Under the pieces are notes generated by a model. The model was not told the origin of the DNA. It ran no database searches and saw nothing but the letters and a program-made list of their open reading frames with translations. From positions 1 to 64,000 of the forward strand of contig JBMOMN010000027.1 of assembly GCA_049324115.1 (NCBI GenBank): DNA of 64,000 bases. The letters are read 5' to 3'. Source of the DNA: UBA5796 sp040752455. GTDB taxonomy: Bacteria; Chloroflexota; Anaerolineae; Anaerolineales; Villigracilaceae. Below are positions 1 to 7,190 of the stretch, in pieces (positions within the stretch are counted from its first letter, which is position 1; the number at the start of each line of letters is the position of its first letter). The position numbers and the translations under genes were made by a program.

Positions 1-48
1 AACTGGCGCTGGTGGTTCGACAATGCCTTCGCAGGTTACGATAGCCAT
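1..48 (-). CDS. 5' end of an unidentified gene, cut by the window edge
   Basis: Reading leftwards from an ATG at 46-48, 16 codons (MAIVTCEGIVEPPAPV) are open to the window edge. A GAGGTGA Shine-Dalgarno lies just upstream of the ATG. It begins 33 bases after the metG stop on the same strand, so it may be the next gene of that transcript. The MAIVTCEGIVE opening resembles small DUF104-like or AF2212-like antitoxin proteins, but 16 residues are too few to assign it. Confidence 0.4.
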   Translation of the reverse strand, partial: MAIVTCEGIVEPPAPV

Positions 49-81
49 AGCTCACCTCGCTGGAAATTATTGCACGATGCG

Positions 82-1914
82 TTACATCTCCAGGCTTGCC
101 TCCAATCGCTCCCGTTCTTCCTCTATCAAACTCTCGTCCAGTTTCTTGAACAGCGGTTCCGGCGGGTTCAGCTTTTGGCCGGGTTGGAGGCCGCTCGGTT
201 TCCAGTAGGACGAATTGCCAATTTGTCCTGCACGGTAGCGCAGTCCCTTGTGGGTGCCGAGCGAGTCGCTGATCTCCTCGACGTATTGCTCGCCGAAGAG
301 CGGGGTCTCGTAGCCGAAGAATTGATGCAGGCGCTCGGAGGTGAACGGCAGGACCGGGGCGAAGAGCAGCTTGAGCGAGTTGATGGCTTTCAGGGCGGTG
401 TAGATCGTTTTGGCGGCCTCGGCCTTGTCTTCCTTGACCTGTTTCCAGGGGGCGTTGACGTCGAGGTACTGGTTGACGGCGGTCGCCAGTTTCATCGTCT
501 CGGACAGGGCGGCGCGCAGTTTCACGCTGTCGTAGAGAGCGCCCACGGACCCGAATCCGGCCTCGATAACGGCCAGCAGGTCCAGGTCCGAGGGGCGCAG
601 CGTGGCGGGATCAACCTCCGGGACGCGTCCATCCCAATTCTTGTAGCAGAACGAGAGCACCCGGTTGGCCAGGTTGCCCCAGGTGGCGACCAGTTCGTTG
701 TTGTTGCGGGCGACGAACTCGGCCCAGTCCCAGTCGCTGTCTTTCATTTCGGGCATGTTGGCGGTCAGGTAGTAGCGCAGGGCGTCAGGGTCGTAGCGGG
801 TCAGGGCCTCGAGTCCCCAGATGGCCCAGCCGCGGCTGCCGCTGATCTTGCGTCCCTCCAGGTTCATGAACTGGTTGGCGGGCACGTCGTAAGGCAGCGA
901 GAGCGGGAAGTTCTCCTCGCTGAAGATCTCGGCGAATTTTTCGCCCGCACCCATCAACTGCGCCGGCCAGAGGGAGGTGTGGAAGAAGATGTTGTCCTTG
1001 CCGATGAAGTAGAACTGGCGGGCGGCGGGATTAGCCCACCACTCGCGCCAGGCTTCCGGGTCTCGATACGCTTCGCTACTCGACCCTCGGAGGCGGCTCC
1101 ATTCGATGGCGGCGGAGAGGTAGCCGATGACGGCCTCGAACCAGACGTAGATGCGTTTGCCCCGTTCGGTCCAGCCTTCGACCGGGACCGGGATGCCCCA
1201 GTCGAGGTCGCGGGTGATCGGACGGGGCAGCAGGCCCTCGGCTTCGATCTTGCCGAGCGATTCGCCCAGGACGGGTTCGCGCATGTGGTCGGCCCGTTCG
1301 CGCAGGAAGCGTTTGACATCCGGCTCCAGCTTTGACAGGTCAATGTAATAATGCTCGGTCTCGCGCAGTTCGAGCGCCCCGTCGCCGCTTTTGGCTTTGG
1401 GGTTGATGAGCTTTTCGGGTTCGAGCACGTTGCCGCAGCGGTCGCACTGGTCTGAGCGGGCGCCCTCGTAGCCGCAGATGTAACAGGTGCCTTCCACGTA
1501 ACGGTCGGGCAGGAATTTTTTGGCCGAGGGCGAGTACCACTGCATGGACGTGCCGGTGAACATGAAGCCGTTCTCTTTGAGCGCCAGGAAGATGGCCTGC
1601 GAGACCTTGAAGTGGTTCTCGGTGTGGGTGGAGGTGAACAGGTCGTAGGTGATGCCGTAGCCTTTGAAGACTTCGAGGAAGGTGTCGTGATAGCGTTTGT
1701 AGACCTCCTCTACGGGTTTCCCTTCTTTGTCGGCCGCGAGGGTGACGGGCGTCCCGTGCGAATCGGTGCCGCTGACCATCAGGACTTTGTTCCCTTTCAG
1801 GCGGTGGTAGCGGGCGACAATGTCACCGGGCAGGTGCGAGCCGGTAAGGTTGCCGACGTGGATCTCGGCATTCGAGTAGGGCCAGGCAATGGCAATAAGA
1901 ATATTTTCGGGCAT
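82..1914 (-). CDS. metG: methionyl-tRNA synthetase
   Basis: Cytoplasmic class I synthetase charging tRNA-Met, about 610 residues. The HIGH-type motif is HVGN at residues 19-22. A zinc knuckle has Cys144, Cys147, Cys157 and Cys160. The KMSKS loop is the KISGS variant at about residue 356. The start is the second of two adjacent ATGs: AAGGAG lies 6 bases before it but only 3 before the first. An upstream in-frame ATG at 1950 lies inside a degenerate repeat and is unlikely. Residues about 277-286 are encoded by a 27-base palindromic repeat (1059-1085) inserted between the conserved IEWSR and DPEAWREWW stretches. The catalytic motifs are otherwise intact, so the enzyme should be active. No C-terminal tRNA-binding (EMAP-like) domain is seen. 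Confidence 0.96.
   Translation of the reverse strand: MPENILIAIAWPYSNAEIHVGNLTGSHLPGDIVARYHRLKGNKVLMVSGTDSHGTPVTLAADKEGKPVEEVYKRYHDTFLEVFKGYGITYDLFTSTHTENHFKVSQAIFLALKENGFMFTGTSMQWYSPSAKKFLPDRYVEGTCYICGYEGARSDQCDRCGNVLEPEKLINPKAKSGDGALELRETEHYYIDLSKLEPDVKRFLRERADHMREPVLGESLGKIEAEGLLPRPITRDLDWGIPVPVEGWTERGKRIYVWFEAVIGYLSAAIEWSRLRGSSSEAYRDPEAWREWWANPAARQFYFIGKDNIFFHTSLWPAQLMGAGEKFAEIFSEENFPLSLPYDVPANQFMNLEGRKISGSRGWAIWGLEALTRYDPDALRYYLTANMPEMKDSDWDWAEFVARNNNELVATWGNLANRVLSFCYKNWDGRVPEVDPATLRPSDLDLLAVIEAGFGSVGALYDSVKLRAALSETMKLATAVNQYLDVNAPWKQVKEDKAEAAKTIYTALKAINSLKLLFAPVLPFTSERLHQFFGYETPLFGEQYVEEISDSLGTHKGLRYRAGQIGNSSYWKPSGLQPGQKLNPPEPLFKKLDESLIEEERERLEASLEM
1059..1085. repeat. 27-bp palindromic repeat inside metG
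   Basis: Begins GGTCTCGATACGC and ends GCTACTCGACC. The outer GGTC/GACC and TCGA/TCGA arms are inverted. The length is divisible by three and it encodes about nine extra residues in MetG. I recognise the TCTCGATACGCTTCG type as a dispersed bacterial repeat. Confidence 0.6.
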
Positions 1915-2085
1915 CATGAACTCCTTCGGAGAGCTATCAGCCGTCAGCATTCAGCTTTTGGCTGCTAACTTTGGGGGTTTTACTGATAGCTGAAAGCTAA
2001 TTGCTGACCGCTACCAACTAACAAAGAAAAAGGCTGTCCGCGCAACTGGGACAGCCTCTTATTTCGTCGGTGGTGAGACTAACGA
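1915..2085. other. Non-coding stretch upstream of metG
   Basis: From 1933 to 2012 it is a degenerate short-period repeat built on TCAGC/GCTGA words (for example GCTATCAG, TCAGCATTCAGC, GATAGCTGAAAGC). A hairpin follows at 2031-2057. I see no convincing promoter for metG, so its -35/-10 may be masked by the repeat. Confidence 0.5.
2025..2057 (-). terminator. Hairpin terminator, minus strand
   Basis: AGGCTGTCC (2031-2039) pairs perfectly with GGACAGCCT (2049-2057) around a 9-base loop. On the minus strand the stem is followed by TTTTTCTTTG, as in an intrinsic terminator. It lies upstream of metG and may insulate it from the lipoprotein gene. Confidence 0.65.
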
Positions 2086-2199
2086 TCATCCCAGGTGCGG
2101 CAAGACATCGCCATTTTCATGGACATGGTCATTGTCACCATTGGGAAGCCGGGTCTTGTGTTCATTGGCGGCAATTTTACTACAACCTTTGTAATTCAC
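2086..2199 (-). CDS. Possible small His/Asp/Asn-rich protein
   Basis: A GTG-started frame of 37 codons ends in a stretch rich in His, Asp and Asn (DNDHVHENGDVLPHLG), which could bind metal. It lies between two minus-strand hairpin terminators. No Shine-Dalgarno is visible before the GTG. A second frame over the same DNA gives a Met-rich 28-residue peptide. This may be chance or the tail of a decayed gene. Confidence 0.15.
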   Translation of the reverse strand: MNYKGCSKIAANEHKTRLPNGDNDHVHENGDVLPHLG

Positions 2200-2214
2200 A
2201 AAGCGATTTTCACG

Positions 2215-2244
2215 ATAAAACCCGCCCCGAAACTTCGGGGCGGG
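2215..2244 (-). terminator. Intrinsic terminator of the lipoprotein gene
   Basis: CCCGCCCCGA at 2221 pairs with TCGGGGCGGG ending at 2244 (10 bp, 4-base loop). Read on the minus strand it is followed by TTTTATCG. It starts about 35 bases after the stop of the gene at 2280-2747. Confidence 0.8.
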
Positions 2245-2279
2245 TCGGTGGTGCCGAACCAAATGACGCAGCGGGACGA

Positions 2280-2747
2280 TCAGGGAACGGCCGCGCTCAG
2301 CTCAACCTTGATCTGCTCGAAGAGTTGCACAACGGTATCAAGTCCGGTCAGGGCTTCGAGCATGGCATCCTTGTCCCCGGCTTCCAGGGCGGCTTTCATC
2401 GAGGTGGTGAAAGAGGTGGTCTCCTCGCTGATCTGCACCAGGGTGTTATCGAGGTCGGCCCACTGCTCGGGGACCTCGTCGGCGGGGGTGGAGGCGAGCA
2501 CCTGTCCGGCGGCATCCAGGCGATCCAAGGCGGCGAAGGTCCCATCCATCCAATCCGGGTCTTCCAGGGAGGATGAATCGGCGGCCCCGAATTGTTCGGC
2601 GACCTCATTCATTGCCGCGTTATATTCCTCGATTGCAGGAGTAAGGTTGGTGAAATAGATTTCCTCGGCGCTTGGCCCACACCCTGTCGCAGCCAGGGCG
2701 AAGGTGAGAGCCACAAGGAACAGTATCGAACGCTTCAGTGTTTGCAT
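2280..2747 (-). CDS. Small hypothetical lipoprotein
   Basis: A 155-residue protein with a lipoprotein-type signal (MQTLKRSILFLVALTFALA, then ATGC), so Cys23 would be lipidated and the protein membrane-anchored. The rest is acidic and predicted helical, with no motif I recognise. The start is the ATG at 2747, preceded by AAAGGAG at good spacing; upstream in-frame codons lie in the leader. It is a single-gene transcript with its own extended -10 promoter and intrinsic terminator. The function is unknown. Confidence 0.75.
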   Translation of the reverse strand: MQTLKRSILFLVALTFALAATGCGPSAEEIYFTNLTPAIEEYNAAMNEVAEQFGAADSSSLEDPDWMDGTFAALDRLDAAGQVLASTPADEVPEQWADLDNTLVQISEETTSFTTSMKAALEAGDKDAMLEALTGLDTVVQLFEQIKVELSAAVP

Positions 2748-2777
2748 GGTGTTCTCCTTTTGCATGAAATTTTTCAC

Positions 2778-2786
2778 AATATACCA
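2778..2786 (-). promoter_or_regulatory. Extended -10 promoter of the lipoprotein gene
   Basis: On the minus strand the sequence reads TGGTATATT, a TGn-extended -10 box, about 31 bases upstream of the ATG at 2747. The -35 region at 17 bp spacing (TTTTTC) is poor, as is usual for extended -10 promoters. Confidence 0.5.
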
Positions 2787-2899
2787 TTCCCCTGTCTGCG
2801 GAAAAATAAACATTCACCGACACTTTTGTAAGATCGGGTTTCCCGCGATCTACAAATGACTCTCGCATGGCGCGCTTGGAATGTTGCGAATGGGCCGGA

Positions 2900-3176
2900 T
2901 CATTCGAGCGCGAAACTCTCTAGGATGAAGTCAGCTTCCGCCTGGTATGGCTCGAGGGTCCCGGCGTGGAAAGACAGCAGGTAGATCATCCCGCCGCTTT
3001 CGAGCCAGACATCCCGGAATTGCCACCAGGGTTCGCCCCAGGGACGGGAGTAACGGATTTCGAAGCCTTCCAGGCCGTTGACGGTTATGGCCTGTTCGGT
3101 GAAGTCATAGCAAGATGCGCTTTGCGGGACACAATGCAGGCTATTGGATCGAGGCCGGGAATAAAATACCCGTGGG
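2900..3176 (-). pseudogene. C-terminal remnant of an unidentified protein
   Basis: The minus strand carries a frame open from within the end of msrQ to a TGA at 2900-2902. It reads as real protein (GLEGFEIRYSRPWGEP, then WWQFRDVWLESGGMIYLL, ending FILESFALE) but has no start codon or ribosome site. The ending resembles secreted PsbP/DUF-type domains, but I cannot name the family. It is most likely the 3' remnant of a gene lost downstream of msrQ. Confidence 0.45.
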
Positions 3177-3833
3177 TTACACGGGTTTGGGTTTCAGGAT
3201 GGAGACCGTCTTCTGCTTGAGCTGGCTGGCCCAGCGGCGGACCGGCGGCAGCCGGAGGATCAACAAGATGGCGACGATTACGGCGAAGATCAGCGGCTTG
3301 AGGATGTCCCCGCTCAGGCCCACCAGGTCGCCTTTTTTAGCCCAGGCAAAGTGGATGACGGCGGTGATCCCGGCCATGTAAACCAGCTTGTGGAGGGTCT
3401 TCCAGCCGCTGCCCATGCGCTTCATCCACCATTTGAAGGAGGTGACTGCCAGCGGCAGCAGGATCAGGAAGGTGGTGATGCCCATCAGCATGTAGGGCTT
3501 GGTGGCGGTGCCCTCGGTGAAGAATTTCAGGCTGAAGCCGTAGTCCAGGCCGACGAAGGAGAGCATGTGCAGGGAGGCGTACATGAACGAGTACAGTCCC
3601 AGCGCCCGGCGGCGTTTGAGCAGCTCGCGCCAGCCGAAGAGGGTGTTGAGCGGCGTGCAGGCCAGGGACAGGGTCAGGAAGATGATGGCGTGGTAGCCGG
3701 TCCACTGGCTGATGGCCTGGATCGGGTTGACGGTCAGGTTGTCGGTCAGGGCGCGGACGACCAGCCAGGCCAGCGGGTACCAGCCGAAGATGTGCATGGT
3801 GATTTGCAGGGGAGTGAAGCGTGGTTTTTTCAT
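3177..3833 (-). CDS. msrQ: Heme-binding membrane subunit of the MsrPQ methionine sulfoxide reductase
   Basis: A 218-residue polytopic membrane protein of the ferric-reductase-like family (YedZ/MsrQ). In this family it binds heme and passes electrons from the quinone pool or cytosolic flavin to MsrP outside the membrane. Visible features are His14 and His48 in early helices, a SLHM motif near residue 88, and later helices with HKLVYMAG and VIHFAWAKKG carrying further histidines. The family usually has about 200 residues and six helices, which fits. It lies downstream of msrP on the same strand, with a short inverted repeat between. The Shine-Dalgarno is weak (AAAGAAA). Confidence 0.93.
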   Translation of the reverse strand: MKKPRFTPLQITMHIFGWYPLAWLVVRALTDNLTVNPIQAISQWTGYHAIIFLTLSLACTPLNTLFGWRELLKRRRALGLYSFMYASLHMLSFVGLDYGFSLKFFTEGTATKPYMLMGITTFLILLPLAVTSFKWWMKRMGSGWKTLHKLVYMAGITAVIHFAWAKKGDLVGLSGDILKPLIFAVIVAILLILRLPPVRRWASQLKQKTVSILKPKPV

Positions 3834-3848
3834 TTGAATTTCTTTGTC

Positions 3849-3934
3849 CGCTAATCTTCGCCAATCTGCGCCAATGTTTTCTCGAATTTCGACCTTGTGG
3901 GTTTTGATTAGTGATGATTAGCGCCGATTAGCGG
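3849..3934. repeat. Inverted repeat between msrP and msrQ
   Basis: CCGCTAATC (3849-3857) is inverted as GATTAGCGG (3926-3934). In between are degenerate copies of GCCAATC/GATTAGCG words. It fills the msrP-msrQ gap, so both genes could still be on one transcript with the repeat forming a long stem. Confidence 0.6.
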
Positions 3935-3939
3935 ATTCT

Positions 3940-4908
3940 TTAGTAGTTTACTTTCAAATCCATGCCCGCGTACAGGCTGGCGACTTCTTCTTCGTAGCCG
4001 TTGAACATCAATGTCTCGCGGCGCTTGATCTCGCCGATCCGCCGTTCAGAAGCCTGCGACCAGCGCGGGTGGTCCACTTCGGGGTTGACGTTCGAGTAGA
4101 AACCGTATTCATTGGATGCAATCGAATTCCACAAAGTGGCGGGCATCTCCTCGACCAGTTCGATCTTGACGATGGATTTGATGCTCTTGAAGCCGTATTT
4201 CCACGGCACTACCAGGCGCAGCGGCGCGCCGTTCTGGTTGGGCAACATGCCGCCGTACAGCCCGGTCGCCAGGAGGGCCAGGGGGTGGTAGGCTTCGTCC
4301 AGGCGCAGGCCCTCCTGGTAGGGCCAGGGATAGAAGGGACTGCGCTGGCCGGGCATTTCGTCCGGGCGGTAGACCGTCTCGAAACGGACGAATTTGGCGC
4401 TGGCCATCGGCTCGACGGCCTTGAGCAGTTCGCCGAGTTCGAATCCCATCCACGGGATGACCATGCTCCAGGCCTCCACGCAGCGCAGGCGGTAGACGCG
4501 TTCCTTCTGGTCGAACAGCGCCAGCAGGTCTTCGATCCCGAAGGTCTGGGGTTTGTGGACCAGGCCGCCGACTTCCACCGTCCAGGGCTTGGGGTTGAAC
4601 TTGGGGGACAGGCGGGCGACGCCTTCCTTGTCGGTGGTGAATTCGTAGAAGTTGTTGTAATTGGTGATCTCGTCGAACGAGTTGACCGGGTCGCCCAGCT
4701 CGTCGGTCTGGTCCGAAGCCGGGACAGGAGTCGAGTCCCCGGTCGCGGCCCCGTTCCCGCCCGGCTGCGATTTGGGGGCGCAGGCGGCCAGCAAGGCCCC
4801 GGCGCTGACGATCCCCATGGCTTTCAGGAAGTCACGCCGCGAGAAGTACGTGCTCTCCGAGGTGATTTCGGATGAGGGGACTGCGACGTGTTTGAGTTTG
4901 TTATCCAT
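3940..4908 (-). CDS. msrP: Periplasmic-type methionine sulfoxide reductase, molybdopterin catalytic subunit
   Basis: A 322-residue member of the sulfite-oxidase fold family (YedY/MsrP), which reduces methionine sulfoxide in extracytoplasmic proteins using Mo-molybdopterin. A twin-arginine signal SRRDFLK is at residues 23-29, followed by a hydrophobic stretch ending LLAAC. Cys43 could therefore be a lipid anchor, which suits a cell whose MsrP needs tethering. The Mo-ligand Cys is Cys143 in RLRCVEAWSM. CGGAGG precedes the ATG. It is co-oriented with msrQ and with the TGA-containing thioredoxin gene upstream. Confidence 0.95.
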   Translation of the reverse strand: MDNKLKHVAVPSSEITSESTYFSRRDFLKAMGIVSAGALLAACAPKSQPGGNGAATGDSTPVPASDQTDELGDPVNSFDEITNYNNFYEFTTDKEGVARLSPKFNPKPWTVEVGGLVHKPQTFGIEDLLALFDQKERVYRLRCVEAWSMVIPWMGFELGELLKAVEPMASAKFVRFETVYRPDEMPGQRSPFYPWPYQEGLRLDEAYHPLALLATGLYGGMLPNQNGAPLRLVVPWKYGFKSIKSIVKIELVEEMPATLWNSIASNEYGFYSNVNPEVDHPRWSQASERRIGEIKRRETLMFNGYEEEVASLYAGMDLKVNY

Positions 4909-4990
4909 TATGGCCTCCGATAAATACGATAAACCTTGTCTATTTTAAACGGTGCAAATTAATCTTGTGTTAGAGAAGAAATTGCCATTT

Positions 4991-5098
4991 GTCATTGCGA
5001 GCCATCCTGAGTGGAGCCGCTGTTTGTTGGCGGCGTAGTCGAAGGATGGCGAAGCAATCTCCCAGTCAACAAGGGACTGCTTCGTTCCTCGCAGTGAC
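4991..5098. repeat. CATTGCGAG-family palindromic repeat, copy 1
   Basis: Begins GTCATTGCGAG and ends CTCGCAGTGAC, with internal GAAGCAATCTCCC and GGGACTGCTTCG also inverted. It sits between the thioredoxin-like gene and msrP, three bases from the thioredoxin stop. Other copies are at 7088-7189 and inside hemD. Confidence 0.8.
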
Positions 5099-5101
5099 AC
5101 T

Positions 5102-5650
5102 TCACGGGTACGCCTCGGCCAGCAAGGCCTGGATGGCCTCTTCGGTCTGGGCATACGCGCCCTCGCCGATGTGGACGTAGCGGATGTGGCCGCGCTTGTC
5201 TATCAGGTACAGGGTGGGCCAGTATTGGTTGCGGTAGGCCCGCCAGGTGGCGCCGTCGTTGTCCACGGCTACGGGGTAAGGCACGTCCAGGTCGAGGATG
5301 GCCTGCTTCAGGTTGTCCAGGTCTTTTTCGTAGGAAAACTCCGGGAAATGGTTGCCGATCACGACCAGTCCGTCGTCGGCGTATGCTTCATGCCAGCCCC
5401 TCAACGAGGGGATCACGTGACGGCAGTTTATTCAGCCGAATGTCCACATCTCCAGCAGCACGACCTTGCCGCGCAGGTCCGCCAGGCGCAACGGGGCGTC
5501 GGTGTTGAGCCAGGTCTCGTTGGTCAGTTCGGGGGCCTCGCCTTCGTCGGGCAGGTCGGCGCGGGGCGCAGGGCGAGAGTCGGCTGCCGGGCCGGACAGG
5601 CCGGCGCAGCCGGTGAGCAAAAGCAGGGCAAATAAAAGTAACTTTCGCAT
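5102..5650 (-). CDS. Thioredoxin-like lipoprotein, probable selenoprotein (in-frame TGA as Sec73)
   Basis: Reading through the TGA at 5432-5434 gives a 182-residue TlpA/DipZ-type thioredoxin-fold protein. The two halves are in the same frame, and the family motif runs straight across the TGA: LLEMWTFG-U-INCRHVIP, where relatives have WTFGCINCR. The first redox Cys is therefore replaced by UGA, giving a U73xxC76 motif. Residues 1-15 are a lipoprotein signal ending LLTGC. The cis-Pro region is YWPTLYLID. A hairpin at the position expected of a bacterial SECIS element follows the UGA. It lies upstream of msrP and downstream of a two-component system. The alternative is a nonsense mutation. The rest of the frame is intact, and other genes here use TGA as a stop. 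Confidence 0.8.
5397..5434 (-). promoter_or_regulatory. Putative bacterial SECIS element after the in-frame UGA
   Basis: Twenty bases after the UGA (5432-5434), CCCCUC pairs with GAGGGG around a GUU loop (5397-5411). Weaker lower-stem pairing continues between CACGUGA and UGGCAUG. Known bacterial SECIS hairpins sit roughly 15-40 bases after UGA and present G/U in the apical loop for SelB, which this matches. The prediction is by eye; no covariance model was run. Confidence 0.6.
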
Positions 5651-5740
5651 GGCGTCTCCTTTTCGAGATACGCCAAGTGTAAAAGGAAGTTATTACGAAA
5701 GTCTTAACGGGGTCTGACAGGAGTGTGAAACTTTGCCCGC

Positions 5741-5831
5741 GAGTGCGTCGCACCTGGCCCGATGGCAAAATTCCTTAAACGGATAGCTTTTTCGCTTGAG
5801 ACTTATCGGTTTGGGAAGGTGCGACGCACTC
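5741..5831. repeat. MITE-like element with 14-bp terminal inverted repeats
   Basis: GAGTGCGTCGCACC (5741-5754) is perfectly inverted as GGTGCGACGCACTC (5818-5831) around 63 bp of non-coding DNA. The right end abuts the stop codon of the histidine kinase gene. Related copies are at 48532-48618 and 31958-32049, and a solo end is at 8027-8040. Confidence 0.8.
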
Positions 5832-7076
5832 TTAAGCCTTCGGCAAATGGAAGAAGAAGCGCGTCCCCCTCCCCAGCTTGCTCTCCACGCCGATCTCTCC
5901 CCCGTGCGCCTCGACGATGCCGCGGGCGATGGCCAGCCCCAGCCCGGCTCCGCCGGTCGAGCGGTTGCGGGACTTCTCGCCCCGGTAGAAACGCTCGAAG
6001 ATCTTGGGGATGTCCGCGGCCGGGATGCCCTCGCCTGTATCTGACACCGAAACGGTCACGCGACCGTTGGCCTGCCCGGCGAGCACGGACACGGTCCCGC
6101 CCTCGGGCGTGTGCCGCAGGGCGTTGCCCACCAGGTTGTTGAGCACCCGGGCGATGCGCTGCACGTCCATGACCACCGGGTCCACGCCGGGTTCGAGGCT
6201 GACTTCCAGCTTGACCCCTTGTTGGACGGCCAGCGCCGAGAAACTTTCCAGCGTGTCCGAAAGCAGGTCGGACAGCGACGCCGGCGACAGGTCCAGTTTG
6301 AGACCGCCGGCGTCTATCTGCGACATCTCGAACAGGTCGTTGATCAGATCCGATAAATTCTGGATGTCACGCTGGGCCGTCCGCAGGTAACGCTGGCGGG
6401 TCTCGTCGTCGTCCACCATCCCGTCGGCCAGGGCCTCGACGATGGCGCGCACCGAGGCCAGCGGGGTTTGCAGGTCGTGGCCGGCCCAGGCCACCAGGTC
6501 GCGGCGCAGGGCGTCGAGTTCCTTTTGGCGGGCTTCGGCGGCTTCGAGGCGGGCGGCCATGGCGTTGAATGTCTCGGACAGAGCTGCCAGTTCGTCCGCG
6601 CCGCGCACCGGGACGCGCGCCCCCAGGTCGCCGCCTTCGATCTGGCGGGCGGCGCGGTCGAGGTCGCCGATCCGCTCGGTCAGGGTGGAGGCCAGGAAGA
6701 AGCCCAGCACGGTGGCGATGCCCCCGGCGAAGAGCAGCAACACGGTGGCGAGCATCAGGTCGTGCTGGCTGGCGAACATCAGCCGGGCCGTGACCCAGAC
6801 GTTGACGAAGGTCAGGGCGCTGGCCAGGACGTAACTGCCCAGCAGCGACCAGCGCAGGGTGGGGGAGCGTTCGATCCAGCCGTAACGATAGGCCAGGTAG
6901 CCCGCCCCGGCCGAGATGATGGCCGTGGCGCTCAGGAACTGGGCCATCGCGCCCAGGTCGCTCATCGGCGGCTTCATCAACAGGTAGAAGATGCCCAGCG
7001 CCGAAGCGACGATCAGGGCGATGCCGAGGATGAAACGCAGGGTGGCGTTTGTTTTTTGCTGGTTGTGGGCAGTCAT
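5832..7076 (-). CDS. Sensor histidine kinase
   Basis: A 414-residue membrane kinase that should phosphorylate the response regulator encoded just upstream. Roughly four transmembrane helices occupy residues 14-135, followed by a HAMP domain to about 190. The HisKA domain has the phospho-acceptor His in AGHDLQTPLAS, and the HATPase has an N box NLVGNALRHTP and G boxes DTGEGIP and GLGLAI. The extracellular loops are short, so it may sense a membrane or redox signal. AGGA precedes the ATG. The gap to the regulator holds a CATTGCGAG repeat. Its place next to msrPQ recalls the HprSR (YedVW) system, which controls msrPQ in E. coli; the link here is inferred. Confidence 0.93.
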   Translation of the reverse strand: MTAHNQQKTNATLRFILGIALIVASALGIFYLLMKPPMSDLGAMAQFLSATAIISAGAGYLAYRYGWIERSPTLRWSLLGSYVLASALTFVNVWVTARLMFASQHDLMLATVLLLFAGGIATVLGFFLASTLTERIGDLDRAARQIEGGDLGARVPVRGADELAALSETFNAMAARLEAAEARQKELDALRRDLVAWAGHDLQTPLASVRAIVEALADGMVDDDETRQRYLRTAQRDIQNLSDLINDLFEMSQIDAGGLKLDLSPASLSDLLSDTLESFSALAVQQGVKLEVSLEPGVDPVVMDVQRIARVLNNLVGNALRHTPEGGTVSVLAGQANGRVTVSVSDTGEGIPAADIPKIFERFYRGEKSRNRSTGGAGLGLAIARGIVEAHGGEIGVESKLGRGTRFFFHLPKA

Positions 7077-7087
7077 AGTGTCATCCT

Positions 7088-7189
7088 GTCATTGCGAGGG
7101 CTGCAAGCTCGAAGCAATCTCACCTTACCGATATAGTGCTGCTTGACCTTGAAATCAGATTGCTTCGTCGCTTCGCTCCTCGCAATGAC
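7088..7189. repeat. CATTGCGAG-family palindromic repeat, copy 2
   Basis: Starts GTCATTGCGAGG and ends CTCGCAATGAC, with internal GAAGCAATCTCA and AGATTGCTTCG arms. It occupies nearly the whole gap between the response regulator and kinase genes. Confidence 0.85.
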
Positions 7190-7190
7190 A

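Noticed and set aside
70..1335. 421-codon open frame opposite metG
   Set aside because: Antisense shadow of a high-GC gene; no ribosome site and no family pattern.
2084..2170. Met-rich 28-codon frame (MTMSMKMAMS) upstream of metG
   Set aside because: It is one of two frames over the same CATGACC-like words, has no ribosome site or secretion signal, and the link to the Met-rich lipoprotein is probably chance.
5388..5768. 126-codon minus-strand frame spanning the TGA of the thioredoxin gene
   Set aside because: Out of frame with the conserved thioredoxin motifs and Arg-rich, so it does not explain the locus.
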